Shown here piece after piece: positions 45,063 through 59,299 of a stretch of 64,000 nt of DNA. The stretch covers positions 333,095 through 397,094 of the forward strand of contig JAMCPM010000011.1 in NCBI GenBank assembly GCA_023382335.1, in the 5' to 3' direction. The notes under the pieces were generated by a model. It worked only from the letters and a program-made list of their open reading frames with translations. It did no database searches and was not told where the DNA came from. The stretch is from Actinomycetota bacterium (lineage in GTDB: Bacteria > Actinomycetota > Thermoleophilia > BMS3ABIN01). The first letter of the stretch is position 1. Each line of letters opens with the position of its first letter. A program made the translations under genes and the position numbers.

Positions 45063-46934
45063 TCACGCCATCCGCTTTTTTATGTCCGCCAGCAGGTAGA
45101 GTGAGCCGGTTACCAGGATGACATCCCGGGTCGAAGCCAGCTTGAAGGCGCTCTCGAGGGCCGACTGGCTCTCGCGGGCCACAAAAGTCTGGACATGGCT
45201 CTCCTCCACTACCGGTAACCTGGACAATTCCTGCGCGGACATGCAGCGTGGATTGGAGTTCTCAGTGACGAATAAGATATCACAAAATTCGAGCAGAAGC
45301 CCGAGCATGGCCCCGGCATCCTTGTCTTTGAGGATGGAGACGACTCCAATGATGCGCTTGCCGTCCACCAGCGTCCGCAGCGACTCGATCAGCTCGGCGA
45401 TACCGCTGGGATTATGGGCGCCGTCGAGCACGACCAGGGGCTTCTCGGCGATGATCTCCAGCCGGGCCGGGATCGATATCCGCGGCAGCCCCCGCTTGAG
45501 CTTTCTCTCGTCGAGAGCCTTGCGCAGAAACTGCTCGGCGGCCTGGACGGCCACGGCGCAGTTGGTACGCTGGTACTGGCCGAAAAGGGTCAGCTCCAGG
45601 TCCGAGTACTGGCTCTTGGCGGTCCAGACATCGAACTTCTCTCCCCTGCCCTTGAGCAGCGTGAAATCTTCCCCGAGGACAAGCACCTTGGCTTTCTTGC
45701 CCTGGCAGATCTTCATGGCTTCCTTGAGAGCCTCTTCCGAGAGGGCGCCCATGACCACGTCACCCTTTTCGGGGATGACGGCCGCTTTTTCCCTGACGAT
45801 GGCGGGAATGGTCTTGCCGAGCAGATCGGTGTGCTCCAGCTCGACGTTGGTCAGCACCTGGACCTTGGAGTCGATGACGTTGGTGGCGTCGTAACGCCCG
45901 CCCAGCCCGGCTTCGATGACCGCGCAGTCGACCTTCTGCTGATGGAAATAAAGGAAGGCGGCGGCGGTTAGGATCTCGAACTGGGTCAGCGCGCCGCTGC
46001 TGCGGGACCGCTTGTTGACCTCTTCAGCCTTGTCGCGGACCTCGATGATGAGCTTGTCGAACCTGGCGTCGCTGATCTCCTTGCCGTTGACGAGGTATCT
46101 TTCATTGAAAGAGACCAGGTGCGGGGACATGTAGGCGCCGGCCTTGAGGCCCTGAGAGGCCAGGATAGCCGCGATCATTCGCGCCGTCGATGACTTGCCG
46201 TTGGTTCCGACGACATGGATGGTCTTGAGTTTTTTCTGGGGGTTGCCCAGCGCGGCCAGCAGCTTGGTGATACGGGCCAGCCCCAGCTTCATGCCGAGGC
46301 GGTCGAGCTTGGCGAGATAACCCTGGACGTCGAACTGCGGCGCCGCCGGCTTCTTGGGCGCCGGCGGCTTTGGCGGTGCTACCGGCGCCGGCTTGACCGC
46401 TGCTGCCGGCTTCGCCTTGGCGCCGGCCTTCGGTTTCGCTACCGCTTTGGGCTTTGCGCCCGCTTTCGCCTTCGCGCCCGCTTTGGCAGCGGTTGTTTTG
46501 GGCCTGGCCGGAGCCTTTGCGCCCTTGCCGCCGGCCTTGGCCTTGGCGGTCGCCTTCGCTTTAGCCTGCGCCCTGGCGGCCGTCTTGCCCTGGTCCATGA
46601 TCTTTTTCCGCGAGGCCGCCCTCTTCTTCACAGCGGCGGCGGTGGCTTTGGCGGCGCCCTTTGCCTTGGCTGCCGGCTTGGCCCTGGCGCCGGTTTTCGC
46701 CTTCGCGGCCGCCTTTGGCTTGGCCGCGGCTTTCGGCTTCGAGGCAGCCTTTGTCTTAGCGGTTATCTTTGATTTTGCAGCTGTTTTAGTCTTCGGGGAA
46801 GCTTTTGCTTTCGTGGCTGAAGCTTTGGTTTTAACCGACTTGCCCTGGGCGCTGGCCCCGGATGCTGATGCTGCCGCCTTTTTCGGCGCAGCTTTCTTCA
46901 CGATTTTTTTCCTGGTCGCCAGTTTATGTCCCAA
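45063..46934 (-). CDS. folC: Folylpolyglutamate synthase with 200-residue Lys/Ala/Pro-rich N-terminal extension
   Basis: FolC adds glutamates to folates. The enzyme begins near residue 201 (FDVQGYLAKLDRLGMKLGLA) with P-loop VVGTNGKSS (242-250) and complete C-terminal motifs (LGGRYDATNVI, ELEHTDLLG, DGAHNPSGIAELIESL). Residues 1-200 are a low-complexity AAK/PK-rich segment resembling histone H1 or HupB tails, with no known enzyme function. No ATG, GTG or TTG suits a start at residue 201, and the first Met overlaps valS by 11 bp. The extension therefore looks real. It may confer nucleic-acid or ribosome binding; this is inference. Confidence 0.9.
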   Translation of the reverse strand: MGHKLATRKKIVKKAAPKKAAASASGASAQGKSVKTKASATKAKASPKTKTAAKSKITAKTKAASKPKAAAKPKAAAKAKTGARAKPAAKAKGAAKATAAAVKKRAASRKKIMDQGKTAARAQAKAKATAKAKAGGKGAKAPARPKTTAAKAGAKAKAGAKPKAVAKPKAGAKAKPAAAVKPAPVAPPKPPAPKKPAAPQFDVQGYLAKLDRLGMKLGLARITKLLAALGNPQKKLKTIHVVGTNGKSSTARMIAAILASQGLKAGAYMSPHLVSFNERYLVNGKEISDARFDKLIIEVRDKAEEVNKRSRSSGALTQFEILTAAAFLYFHQQKVDCAVIEAGLGGRYDATNVIDSKVQVLTNVELEHTDLLGKTIPAIVREKAAVIPEKGDVVMGALSEEALKEAMKICQGKKAKVLVLGEDFTLLKGRGEKFDVWTAKSQYSDLELTLFGQYQRTNCAVAVQAAEQFLRKALDERKLKRGLPRISIPARLEIIAEKPLVVLDGAHNPSGIAELIESLRTLVDGKRIIGVVSILKDKDAGAMLGLLLEFCDILFVTENSNPRCMSAQELSRLPVVEESHVQTFVARESQSALESAFKLASTRDVILVTGSLYLLADIKKRMA

Positions 46935-49584
46935 AGTAGCGGTTGTATTGCTGTTCCAGCTCGCCTAGTTCCCTGCCGTGCTGCTCCAGCTTGACCTTTT
47001 CATTTTCAACCAGCTCCGGGGGAGCCTTGGCAACAAAATTCTTATTGGCAAGTTTTCCCTCTGCCCGCGCCAGTTCCTGCTTTTTCCTGGAAATAACGGA
47101 TTGCAGACGCGTTTTTTCCTGCTCGATGTCGATCAGTTCCGCCAGCGGCACCAGCAGTTTACCGCCCGGAATCAGCACTACCGCGGCCTGCTGCGCTTCC
47201 CTGGCCGCCTGTTCTTCGTCGGCGACGTGCTCGTCGATGAGGGTCTTCGAAAGCGATTCTATCAAAGAAGAGTTGTTTTGCACCACATTTATGACATTTT
47301 CTTCCTTCGAGACCAGGATCGCGCGGGCTTCCTTCTTCGGCGGCACCGTCAGCTCATTGCGCATGGTGCGGATGGCGACCACCGTCTCCATCAGCTCCTC
47401 CATTTCCTTTTCCGCTCCGGCGTCCCGCGCCGCTTCGTCGCCGCCGGGATAGACCGAATCTATGAGGAAGCCGCCCTCGCGCGGCATCAGCGCCGCCAGC
47501 TCCTCGGTGAGGAAAGGCATGAACGGATGCAGCATCCGGAGGATGTTATCCAGCAGATGCAGCAGGTGCCCCGAGACTTCTCGCCTGGCGGCCTCGTCTT
47601 CCCCATACAGACGGATCTTGGCGATCTCGACGTACCAGTCACAGAACTCGTTCCAGACGAAACGGTAGAGCAGCCGCGTAGCCTCCGAGAAATCATAGGC
47701 GTCCAGCAGCCGGTTGACCTCGGCCGCGGTCGCCTGCAGCCGGCTCTCGATCCAGCGGTCGGGAAGGGTCGCCGCCGAAGGCGCCGGCGGCACGTCCTCG
47801 ACCCCGAGCAGTACGAAGCGGGCGGCGTTGAAGATCTTGTTGCAGAAGTTGCGGCTCATCTCGATGCGCTCGTCGGCGAAGCGCACGTCCTGGGAGCTGG
47901 CCATGTTCAGCAGCCCGAAACGTGTGGCGTCGGCGCCGTAGGTGTCGATCAGCTCCAGCGGGTCGATGCCGGTACCCAGGGACTTGCTCATGCGCCGGCC
48001 GTCCTTGGCCATGATGGTGGCGTTGATGATGACGTCGCTAAAGGGAACATCCTCGGGAAACTCGAGGCCCATCATGATCATGCGGGCGACCCAGAGGAAG
48101 ATGATGTCGCGCGCCGTGACCAGCGTGTTGGTGGGATAGAACTTCTGCTCGCGCTCGGTCGTCTCCGGCCAGCCCAGGGTCGCAAACGGCCACAGGGCCG
48201 AGCTGAACCAGGTGTCGAGCACGTCCTCTTCCTGCCTGAGCTCTGAGGAGTTGCATTCCGGGCAGGTCGTCGGCGGCTCCTCCTCGACGATGATCTTGCC
48301 GCACTCATCGCAGTACCAAACCGGAAGCCGATGTCCCCACCAGAGCTGGCGCGAGATGCACCAGGGCCGGATGGAGCGCATCCAGTCGAGGTATACGCCC
48401 GCCCATCTCTGGGGATGGAATTTTACCTGGGCGCTCTCGACCACGTTGATGGCCGGGCGCGCCAGCTCGTCCATGCGCATGAACCATTGCAGCGAGATGT
48501 AGGGCTCGATGGTGGTGCCGCAGCGGTAGCAGACGCCGACCGCGTGCCTGTAGGGCTCGACCTTCTCGACCAGGCCATCGCGCTCGAGCCGGTGCATGAT
48601 CTGGGCCCGGGCCTCCTCGAGCGTCAGCCCGGCGAACTCGCCGCCGGCCTGGTTGATGTGGCCGTCGGAGGTAAAGACGTTGATCTCGTCCAGGTCGTGC
48701 TTCTTGCCTATCTCGAAGTCGTTGGGATCGTGCGCCGGCGTGATCTTGAGCGCGCCGGTGCCGAATTTCATGTCGACGTACTCGTCGGCGATTATGGGGA
48801 TCTCGCGGCCGGTCAGAGGCAGCTCGACGTCCTTGCCGATGTAGTCCTGGTACCGCTCGTCGTCCGGATTGACGGCGACGGCGGTATCGCCCAGCATCGT
48901 CTCCGGCCGGGCGGTCGCGATCACCAGGTACTCGTCTTCCCCGATGACCGGGTAGCGCAGATAATAAAGCTTGTCCTCTTCCTCCTCGTGCTCCACTTCC
49001 AGATCCGACAGGGCCGTATGGCAACGGGTACACCAGTTGACCATGTACTCGTCGCGGTAGATATAGCCCTTTTTGTAGAGCGAGGTGAAAACGCGGTAGA
49101 CGGCCTTGACGTAACCCTCGTCGAGGGTGAAGCGCTCGCCCTCGTAATCAAGCGAACAGCCCATTCGTTTGAGCTGGTTGATGATGGTGGAGCCGTACTC
49201 GCCGCGCCACTTCCAGACGCGCTGCTCGAACTCTTCGCGGCCTATCTGCTGGCGCGTGAGCCCCTCGCCGGCCAGCTGCTTCTCCACCTGGTTCTGGGTG
49301 GCGATGCCGGCGTGGTCGGTGCCGCAGACCCAGAGCGCGTTCTTGCCCCGCATGCGCGCCAGCCGGATGAGCAGGTCCTGGATCGAGGAATTGAGTGCGT
49401 GGCCCATGTGCAGCGACCCGGTGACGTTGGGAGGCGGCAGCACGATGCAGTAAGAATCTTTACCGGAGCCTTCCTCGGGGGTGAATACCCGGCCATCGAG
49501 CCAGAGGTCCATCCACTTCGACTCGATGCTGGCCGGTGAGTAGCGGGTATTCGACTCAAGGTGTTGGCGGGTATCCTTGTTCAT
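46924..49584 (-). CDS. valS: Valyl-tRNA synthetase
   Basis: A complete 886-residue class I synthetase: HIGH as HMGH in PPPNVTGSLHMGHALNSS, editing CP1 domain with ATARPETMLGDTAVAVNP, KMSKS as GRRMSKSLGTGIDPL, the anticodon-binding helices and a C-terminal coiled coil (KQELARAEGKLANKNF). A CxxC-type pair (CPECNSSELRQEE) lies in the zinc-like region before the catalytic C half. Order folC-valS-lon is typical of Gram-positives. Confidence 0.97.
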   Translation of the reverse strand: MNKDTRQHLESNTRYSPASIESKWMDLWLDGRVFTPEEGSGKDSYCIVLPPPNVTGSLHMGHALNSSIQDLLIRLARMRGKNALWVCGTDHAGIATQNQVEKQLAGEGLTRQQIGREEFEQRVWKWRGEYGSTIINQLKRMGCSLDYEGERFTLDEGYVKAVYRVFTSLYKKGYIYRDEYMVNWCTRCHTALSDLEVEHEEEEDKLYYLRYPVIGEDEYLVIATARPETMLGDTAVAVNPDDERYQDYIGKDVELPLTGREIPIIADEYVDMKFGTGALKITPAHDPNDFEIGKKHDLDEINVFTSDGHINQAGGEFAGLTLEEARAQIMHRLERDGLVEKVEPYRHAVGVCYRCGTTIEPYISLQWFMRMDELARPAINVVESAQVKFHPQRWAGVYLDWMRSIRPWCISRQLWWGHRLPVWYCDECGKIIVEEEPPTTCPECNSSELRQEEDVLDTWFSSALWPFATLGWPETTEREQKFYPTNTLVTARDIIFLWVARMIMMGLEFPEDVPFSDVIINATIMAKDGRRMSKSLGTGIDPLELIDTYGADATRFGLLNMASSQDVRFADERIEMSRNFCNKIFNAARFVLLGVEDVPPAPSAATLPDRWIESRLQATAAEVNRLLDAYDFSEATRLLYRFVWNEFCDWYVEIAKIRLYGEDEAARREVSGHLLHLLDNILRMLHPFMPFLTEELAALMPREGGFLIDSVYPGGDEAARDAGAEKEMEELMETVVAIRTMRNELTVPPKKEARAILVSKEENVINVVQNNSSLIESLSKTLIDEHVADEEQAAREAQQAAVVLIPGGKLLVPLAELIDIEQEKTRLQSVISRKKQELARAEGKLANKNFVAKAPPELVENEKVKLEQHGRELGELEQQYNRYFGT

Positions 49585-49638
49585 TCAAGCGGAAATTCTA
49601 TCACAAGCGGCTCGCCTGCTGTTTGAACGCCGGAAACC

Positions 49639-53275
<3,637 letters not shown>

Positions 53276-53281
53276 GAGTCT

Positions 53282-53926
53282 TTATTCCTCCTTGAAGGTA
53301 CCGCGATGAACGAGGATGTTGTCGATAAGGCCGTATTCCTTGGCTTCATCGGCGGTCATGAAGTAGTCGCGGTCGGTGTCCTGGGATACTTTTTCAATGG
53401 TTTGGCCGGTGTGGAGTGCGAGGATCTCGTCCAGATGTTTGCGGAGCGACAGGGCTTCCTTGGCATGGATCTCGATATCGGCCGCAGGGCCCTGGAATCC
53501 GCCGGACAGCTGGTGGATCAGAATTTTTGCATTCGGCAACGCAAACCGCTTGCCTTTTGCGCCTCCCGCGAGTATCAAAGCGCCCATGCTCATAGCTATC
53601 CCCACGCAGGTTGTTACAACGTCCGGCTTTATAAACTGCATTGTATCATAGATGGCCAGACCGGCATAGACCGAACCGCCCGGTGAGTTGATATAAAGGT
53701 TGATGTCTTTGTCGGGATCGTCGGACTCCAGATGCAGCATCTGGGCGACGACGACATTGGCTACTTCATCATTGATGCCGCTGCCGAGGAAGATGATCCT
53801 CTCGTTCAAAAGCCTCGAATAGATGTCGAAGGCCCGCTCGCCGCGGCTGGTCTGCTCTATCACCATGGGAATTAATGGCATTTGATCTTCCACCTCAGAA
53901 AAATCGGATTTTGATTGACTGTTCAT
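53282..53926 (-). CDS. clpP: ATP-dependent Clp protease proteolytic subunit
   Basis: ClpP forms the tetradecameric protease chamber. The 214-residue product has the catalytic Ser in [19 protein letters not shown], His in [15 protein letters not shown], and Asp in [20 protein letters not shown]. It is a full ClpP1-like enzyme; the second ClpP found in many actinobacteria is not in this window. It overlaps tig by 4 bp. Confidence 0.97.
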   Translation of the reverse strand: MNSQSKSDFSEVEDQMPLIPMVIEQTSRGERAFDIYSRLLNERIIFLGSGINDEVANVVVAQMLHLESDDPDKDINLYINSPGGSVYAGLAIYDTMQFIKPDVVTTCVGIAMSMGALILAGGAKGKRFALPNAKILIHQLSGGFQGPAADIEIHAKEALSLRKHLDEILALHTGQTIEKVSQDTDRDYFMTADEAKEYGLIDNILVHRGTFKEE

Positions 53927-55377
53927 TCTTTTGGTTTCGCCTTGGCAGCGCCCGCCTTGGGCTCTGCTTTTTTCTTGGCCTCGGCCGGCTTCCTGTCGGC
54001 GGCCTTGGCCTCTTTCTTCTTCGCCTCTGCGGCTTTGGCGGCATTCTCCTCCGCCTTCCTGTCCGCGGCCGTCTTCAGCACCGGGACCGCCTTCTCCGCC
54101 AGAAGTCTGGCGGCCGCGTTATGCAGCAGGTCGTCACGGATCTCCTGCTCGCTCTCCTGCTCCCTGGCCTTGGCCAGAAGCTCCTCAGGATCCTTGCCCA
54201 TCGACTCGGCGGCCCGGTTAACCTCTTCCAGAAAATCTTCGTCGGTGATCTTGAGCCCCTCCTGCTCGGCGATGGCCTCGAGCACCAGTTCCTGCTTGAG
54301 CACGGCTTCGGCCTGCTTGAAGAAGTGCTCCTGGAAAGCCTTGCGCTGCTCGTCGGTCTGCTCCATGTACTCCTTCACAGAAGCTCCCTGGGCCTGCATC
54401 GAATAGACGAATTCATGCTCGATGCGGGTGGCGCGGCTGGCTACCATCTTCTCCGGAACCGCCAGCTCGACGTCCTCCATCACCTTGCTTAAGACCCGCT
54501 GGCGGAAAGCGCTGTCGGCGGCCTCCTCGCGGCTCTTCAAGATGCGCGCCCTGATGTCGTCGCGCAGCTCCTTGATCGTTTCAAACTCGCTGTTGTCGGC
54601 GGCGAAAGAGTCATCGGCCCCGGGAAGTACCCGCTCCTTGATCTCCTTGACGGTTACGTCAAACTCGGCCTCCTTGCCGGCGAGCTCTTCCGGCTTGTAA
54701 GTGTCCGGGAAACTAAGCTTTAGCTTTTTCGACTGGCCCTTCTCCATTCCTGCAATCTGATCCTCAAACCCGGGAATGAAGGTGTTGCTGCCCAGCTCGA
54801 GCATATAATCCTTGCCGGCGCCGCCCTCGAGCGGCTCGCCGTCGGTATATCCGGTGAAATCGATGAGCACGAAATCGCCCTCGGCGGCGGCGCGGCCCTC
54901 GATGTCCTCGAGCTTGGCCATGCGCTTGCGCAGGCGGTCGACCTCCTCGTCGATCTCCTCCTCGTCGACCTCGGGAACATCCTTCTCGACCTCGAGCCCG
55001 GTGTAATCGCCGAGCTTGGGCTTGGGCATGACCGCGACCGTGGCCTTGAAAATGTAAGGCTTGTCGTCGGCTTCGATCTGCTCGAAGTCGATCTCCGGCT
55101 GGTCGACTGCCTTGATTCCCGACTCCTTGACCGCCGTCTCATACCAGCCCGGCAGAGCGTCTTCGAGAGCGTGGGCATGGATGGCTTCCCTGCCGAAACG
55201 GGAGACGATCACCGCGCGCGGCACCTTGCCGGGACGGAATCCGGGCATCTTGACGTCGCGGCCGAGTTCCTTGATGGTCCTGTCGACCTGCGCCTTGATC
55301 TCTTCCACAGGTACTTCTACCTCGAGCTGCACCTTGTCGCCTTCGAGTTGCCTGGCGCTCGTCTTGATGTCTGCCAT
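53923..55377 (-). CDS. tig: Trigger factor chaperone with Lys/Ala-rich tail
   Basis: Trigger factor binds nascent chains at the ribosome exit. The N-terminal ribosome-docking domain has the signature region [19 protein letters not shown]; the PPIase-like middle domain ([20 protein letters not shown]) and the helical C-terminal arm follow. I chose the ATG at 55377 (484 residues) because GGAG is close upstream; the frame runs ten codons further. The last 50 or so residues are a Lys/Ala/Glu-rich tail ([20 protein letters not shown]) not typical of the family. tig-clpP-clpX is the usual order. Confidence 0.95.
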   Translation of the reverse strand: MADIKTSARQLEGDKVQLEVEVPVEEIKAQVDRTIKELGRDVKMPGFRPGKVPRAVIVSRFGREAIHAHALEDALPGWYETAVKESGIKAVDQPEIDFEQIEADDKPYIFKATVAVMPKPKLGDYTGLEVEKDVPEVDEEEIDEEVDRLRKRMAKLEDIEGRAAAEGDFVLIDFTGYTDGEPLEGGAGKDYMLELGSNTFIPGFEDQIAGMEKGQSKKLKLSFPDTYKPEELAGKEAEFDVTVKEIKERVLPGADDSFAADNSEFETIKELRDDIRARILKSREEAADSAFRQRVLSKVMEDVELAVPEKMVASRATRIEHEFVYSMQAQGASVKEYMEQTDEQRKAFQEHFFKQAEAVLKQELVLEAIAEQEGLKITDEDFLEEVNRAAESMGKDPEELLAKAREQESEQEIRDDLLHNAAARLLAEKAVPVLKTAADRKAEENAAKAAEAKKKEAKAADRKPAEAKKKAEPKAGAAKAKPKE

Positions 55378-55480
55378 GGGGCTCCGGATGTCGAATTTTA
55401 GGGACACATTACTTAAATACAGATGTTAGTGAAGAATGGGGTGAAAGTCCAAATCGGAGACTTCAGAGCCGAACCACGTA

Positions 55481-57010
55481 CTAGTGATTCAGATTATTTT
55501 GCCCAATGAATAGTTCAGGCCCCGACTCATCGATCGCTTCCAGCGCCCTGGAATAAGACACATTATATGAACGCCAGGATCGGCCCGTTGCAAACTCGGG
55601 ATTGTCGGCGAAATGCCTAAGAACCAGGCCCAGCTGCTCCTTGAGCCCGGAAGACAAAGGGGCGGAACGATATTCATCGGCAAGGGTTGGGACTGCGTCA
55701 TCCGAAAGAGATTCCAGATATTGGACGTCCAGCTCGGCTCCCCCATGAATTGCCCGCTGAACGTTCTTGTGGGCAATGAATCCGTCGACATTCATCACGG
55801 CCAGCGTGCTGACGAATCCCGCGGCCGCTATAACCGCCGCGAGGGCAAAGGCCTTTTGCCTGCGGACTACTTCCAGGGCGATTACCGCGATCAGCATGAG
55901 GCCCAACCAGACCAGAAACACGTGAGTATATGTTCGAAGCCGGGAAAAACCGTAGGCGTCCTCATATAGCATGATCCGCTGAAAAGCAGAGACCAGGATT
56001 ACCAGCACCAGGCTCACCATGGCTACACCCAGACCTGTAAACATGATCTTCTGCCTCTTTTCCTCACGCCGTGAAAAAGCGCTCAGCGCCAGCACCAGGA
56101 GCAGACTGAAGATGGCGACTGCGACCAGTTCGCCGAAGCCGCGGCGGGCATAATCGGCATACGTATATCCAGCTACATGAATATTTTGATCGCCACCGAA
56201 GAAATATTGAAACTGTACCAGGACGAACCCGGCAAACAACGTTACAACGCTGCCAAGGATGATGGACGACTCGGTGAAACCGAGAAAAGGAGACCAGATA
56301 TTTTTCCCGGAAACATCCTGATCGCCGCTCCGGGTCGCGGCATGCAGAAAGATGCCACCCAGAAAGTAAGCGATCATGATGATGTACATTCCGCGGAAGA
56401 TATATTCAGGCACCTTGTCGGTGCTGAAAATACTGGCTATATCGCCGAGGCGTTGCGCGAAGACCAGATCGGCGGAAGACAGCAATGCCGCAAATACAGC
56501 AACTATAGGAACTGCTATCAATACGCCGCGGATAACCGGCCAGAGCCTCTCCCATAGCTCATCCCCCCTGGAGGCGCCGGTGACCTCTCTCAGACGGCGG
56601 CTCTCCTGAATGAAAGACATGCCGCGGGTGAATACGCTCACATATAACCTGAACGTTCTTGTCAGATAATCCACCAGTCCGTAATGAAGCCACTTGCCGC
56701 CGACATATGTGGACACGAGCACGATCGTCAGACCCAAGGCCGCGCCGACACAAACGAACACGGTCAAAGGCTCCATACGCACAAAAGTCATGGTGGTGAA
56801 GAACAATATTACCGGAAGCAGCAGTATGGCATTGCGCGCGGGCCGCACTCCCTCAAGGCATAGCAGCGCGATTCCCGCAGTCAGGCACAGCGAAGAAAAA
56901 ATGGCGAGATTGATGCCTAGCTGTTGCTTCCAGAACAGGAAGTCAAAAGACCACCCCGCGAAAATCGCGAATATCCAAAAGCGTCTGGCATTGTTGATGA
57001 TCGATGTCAT
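55481..57010 (-). CDS. DUF4173 multi-pass membrane protein
   Basis: A 509-residue protein with about ten membrane helices and a cytoplasmic or extracytoplasmic tail of about 90 residues. The block YTYADYARRGFGELVAVAIF is characteristic of DUF4173 proteins. Function is unknown for this family; some lie beside two-component genes. It starts 11 bp after the tRNA-Leu 3' end, so it may be expressed from the same transcript. Its downstream 74 bp to tig contain only the tig leader. Confidence 0.8.
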   Translation of the reverse strand: MTSIINNARRFWIFAIFAGWSFDFLFWKQQLGINLAIFSSLCLTAGIALLCLEGVRPARNAILLLPVILFFTTMTFVRMEPLTVFVCVGAALGLTIVLVSTYVGGKWLHYGLVDYLTRTFRLYVSVFTRGMSFIQESRRLREVTGASRGDELWERLWPVIRGVLIAVPIVAVFAALLSSADLVFAQRLGDIASIFSTDKVPEYIFRGMYIIMIAYFLGGIFLHAATRSGDQDVSGKNIWSPFLGFTESSIILGSVVTLFAGFVLVQFQYFFGGDQNIHVAGYTYADYARRGFGELVAVAIFSLLLVLALSAFSRREEKRQKIMFTGLGVAMVSLVLVILVSAFQRIMLYEDAYGFSRLRTYTHVFLVWLGLMLIAVIALEVVRRQKAFALAAVIAAAGFVSTLAVMNVDGFIAHKNVQRAIHGGAELDVQYLESLSDDAVPTLADEYRSAPLSSGLKEQLGLVLRHFADNPEFATGRSWRSYNVSYSRALEAIDESGPELFIGQNNLNH

Positions 57011-57017
57011 AAGGGTT

Positions 57018-57103
57018 TGGTGCGGGCGAGAGGATTTGAACCTCCACAGGGAGAACCCTACCAGCTCCTAAGGCTGGCGCGTCTACCATTCCGCCACGCC
57101 CGC
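57018..57103 (-). tRNA. tRNA-Leu (anticodon UAG), CCA encoded
   Basis: In minus sense the acceptor stem pairs GCGGGCG with CGCCCGC, the D arm has GGCGGAATGGTAGACGC, the anticodon stem CCAGC-CTTAGGA-GCTGG gives anticodon UAG, there is a long variable arm (class II), and the T arm is GGAGGTTCAAATCCTC followed by ACCA. The full fold and long variable arm identify Leu. Confidence 0.97.
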
Positions 57104-57271
57104 GCGGATTAGATTATATATGGCAGACGCGGGTCGAGGCGAATAAATGAGGCCGGACCCATGGCGCGGCGAAACTCCATTGAACCCTGCCGCCGCCGGT
57201 AATATGATCGAGTCCCGCGGCATCGCTTTAGGGGTCAGGAAGGCAAACGGTCGAAGCAAGGGGCGCGTCCG

Positions 57272-59188
57272 ATGAGAAGGCCAAGTTCACAGGCATCTTC
57301 CGGGCCGGCGGCATTGCTGGCTCGTAAGCCGGCGGCATTGCTGGCTTACGTGCCGCTGCTCACCCTTGCGCTGCTCGCCCTAACCGTGTCGCTGGCTCTC
57401 AGCCTCGCCGCCCCACCCGCGGCCCTGGCGGTCTCGCCTTACGAACCACTCGCGGGAAGCTCTCCGGTGACTCCCGATCAACTAGAGGCCGAGCTCGCCT
57501 GGCGCAACGCCGGCCACATCCATCCGCAGATCGCCAGCCTCTACGCTTACTGGGGCGCGCGCTACGGCATCCGCGCCGACCTTGCTTTCGCCCAGATGCT
57601 GCATGAGACCAACTCGCTGCGCTACGGCGGACTGGTACAGCCGTGGCAGAATAACTTCGCCGGCATCGGCGCCACCGGTCCGGGACACCCCGGTTTCGCC
57701 TACCCCACACCCGAGGCCGGCGTCGTCGCCCACTACCAGCTGCTGCGCTACTACGTCGACGTGCGCGGCTGCCGCACGCTCAAGGACCTTGACGGAAGAT
57801 GGGCCGTGCCCGGATGGGGTTACAGCGACGCCATCTCCCTCTATGCCACAGAAATTCAGGGAATCAACCCGCGCGGCGTCTTCAGGGGCAGCTTCAACGA
57901 GCTGCCGGGCGCGCCGGTGTCCGGCCTCTCGACTCACTTTTATTTCACCTGGTATGACGACAGGCGCGAGAACGGCATGGCCGGCAACTGGATCTTGGTG
58001 GGAAATCAGGGCAGCGGAACCGCCACCGTGGAGATCAGGATCGCCGGCCAGAAGATGCGTGACCCGTCCAATCCCGCCAACGACTTCTTCACCATCCCCG
58101 AAGGCGGGCGCATCACGCCGGTCTTCCCCGGGCTGATGGCGGGGCCGGTGGAAGTGATCTCGACTGGCGGCCAGCCGCTTATCGCCAGCCAGCGCGTCCT
58201 CTTCCATGATGCCTTCAACGAGGTCACCGGCACGGCGGAAGAAAAGCTGACCGATTCCTACGAGTTCACCTGGTATGACAACAAGCGCGAGAACAGCATG
58301 GCGGGAAACTGGTTGCTGGTTTCCAACCACGGCAGCGAACCGGCCGACGTCGAGATCTCGATCGGCGGCACACTGATGGCGAGCTACACCTCCGCGGGCG
58401 GCAATTCCATGGCGCCGGGCGCCATCGTCACGCCGGTGTTTCCCGGAGTCATGAACGGACCGGTGACTGTGCGCTCGACCAATCACCAGCCGCTCATCGT
58501 CAGCCAGCGGGTGCTGTTCAAGGAAAGCTTTAACGAGCTCATGGGCTATCCGACTTCAGACCTCGGCAGCGAGTACCTGTTCACCTGGTACGATTCGCTG
58601 AAGGTCAACGGCATGCGCGGCGACTGGGTGCTGGTCGCCAATCGCGGCACAGAGCCCGCCGACGTCGACATCTATGTGGCCGGCGTCCTCAAGGCGCGCT
58701 ACAGCACCGGCGGCGGCAACGCCATCCCCGCCGGGGGCATGGTGACGCCGCAGTTTTCCGGTCTCATGGCCGGCCCGGTGCGCGTCGTCTGCACCAACGG
58801 CCAGCCGCTGATGGCCTCGCAACGGGTGCTCAACCGCGACAGCTTCGAGGAAGTCCAGGGTACGCCGCCCTCGGCGCTGGCCACCGACCAGCTCTTTACC
58901 TGGTATGACTCATTGGCCGCAAATTATATGTATGGTGACTGGGTGCTGGTCGCAAACCGCGGCACGGGCGCCGCCAACGTCGAGATATATATTGGCGGAC
59001 GGAAGATGCGCGACCCTGCCAACCCCGCCAATGACTATTTCACCATTCCCGAAGGCGGCATGATCACGCCGCAGTTCGGCGGCGTCATGAACGGCCCCGT
59101 GCACGTCGTCAGCACCGGCGGCCAGCCGCTGATGATCAGCCAGCGGGTGCTGTTCAAGTACAGCCCGGTGCTGATCCACATCCCCTGA
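57272..59188 (+). CDS. Secreted glucosaminidase (GH73-like) with four ~105-residue repeats
   Basis: The 638-residue product has a signal peptide (residues 20-54) and a glucosaminidase domain (about 65-210) with putative catalytic Glu112 in AFAQMLHETNSLRYGG and a WxNNFAGIGATG block. Four repeats follow (about 222-330, 330-435, 435-535, 540-635). Each has FTWYDxxxxNxMxGxW, LVxNxG, a DPxNPAND or short loop, PEGGxITPxFxGxMxGPV, and QPLxxSQRVL. They are probably cell-surface binding modules, perhaps for wall polymers. A wall-remodelling role is likely. The gene stands apart on the plus strand beside tRNA-Leu. Confidence 0.85.
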   Translation: MRRPSSQASSGPAALLARKPAALLAYVPLLTLALLALTVSLALSLAAPPAALAVSPYEPLAGSSPVTPDQLEAELAWRNAGHIHPQIASLYAYWGARYGIRADLAFAQMLHETNSLRYGGLVQPWQNNFAGIGATGPGHPGFAYPTPEAGVVAHYQLLRYYVDVRGCRTLKDLDGRWAVPGWGYSDAISLYATEIQGINPRGVFRGSFNELPGAPVSGLSTHFYFTWYDDRRENGMAGNWILVGNQGSGTATVEIRIAGQKMRDPSNPANDFFTIPEGGRITPVFPGLMAGPVEVISTGGQPLIASQRVLFHDAFNEVTGTAEEKLTDSYEFTWYDNKRENSMAGNWLLVSNHGSEPADVEISIGGTLMASYTSAGGNSMAPGAIVTPVFPGVMNGPVTVRSTNHQPLIVSQRVLFKESFNELMGYPTSDLGSEYLFTWYDSLKVNGMRGDWVLVANRGTEPADVDIYVAGVLKARYSTGGGNAIPAGGMVTPQFSGLMAGPVRVVCTNGQPLMASQRVLNRDSFEEVQGTPPSALATDQLFTWYDSLAANYMYGDWVLVANRGTGAANVEIYIGGRKMRDPANPANDYFTIPEGGMITPQFGGVMNGPVHVVSTGGQPLMISQRVLFKYSPVLIHIP

Positions 59189-59299
59189 GGTACCGGCCCG
59201 GGCCCTCCTTCGGGAAAGGCGCACATCCCGCGATTAAAACCTCCCGCAAATACAGGGAAAACCCCTAGGACAAGATACCCCGATTTCACAAGGATTATG

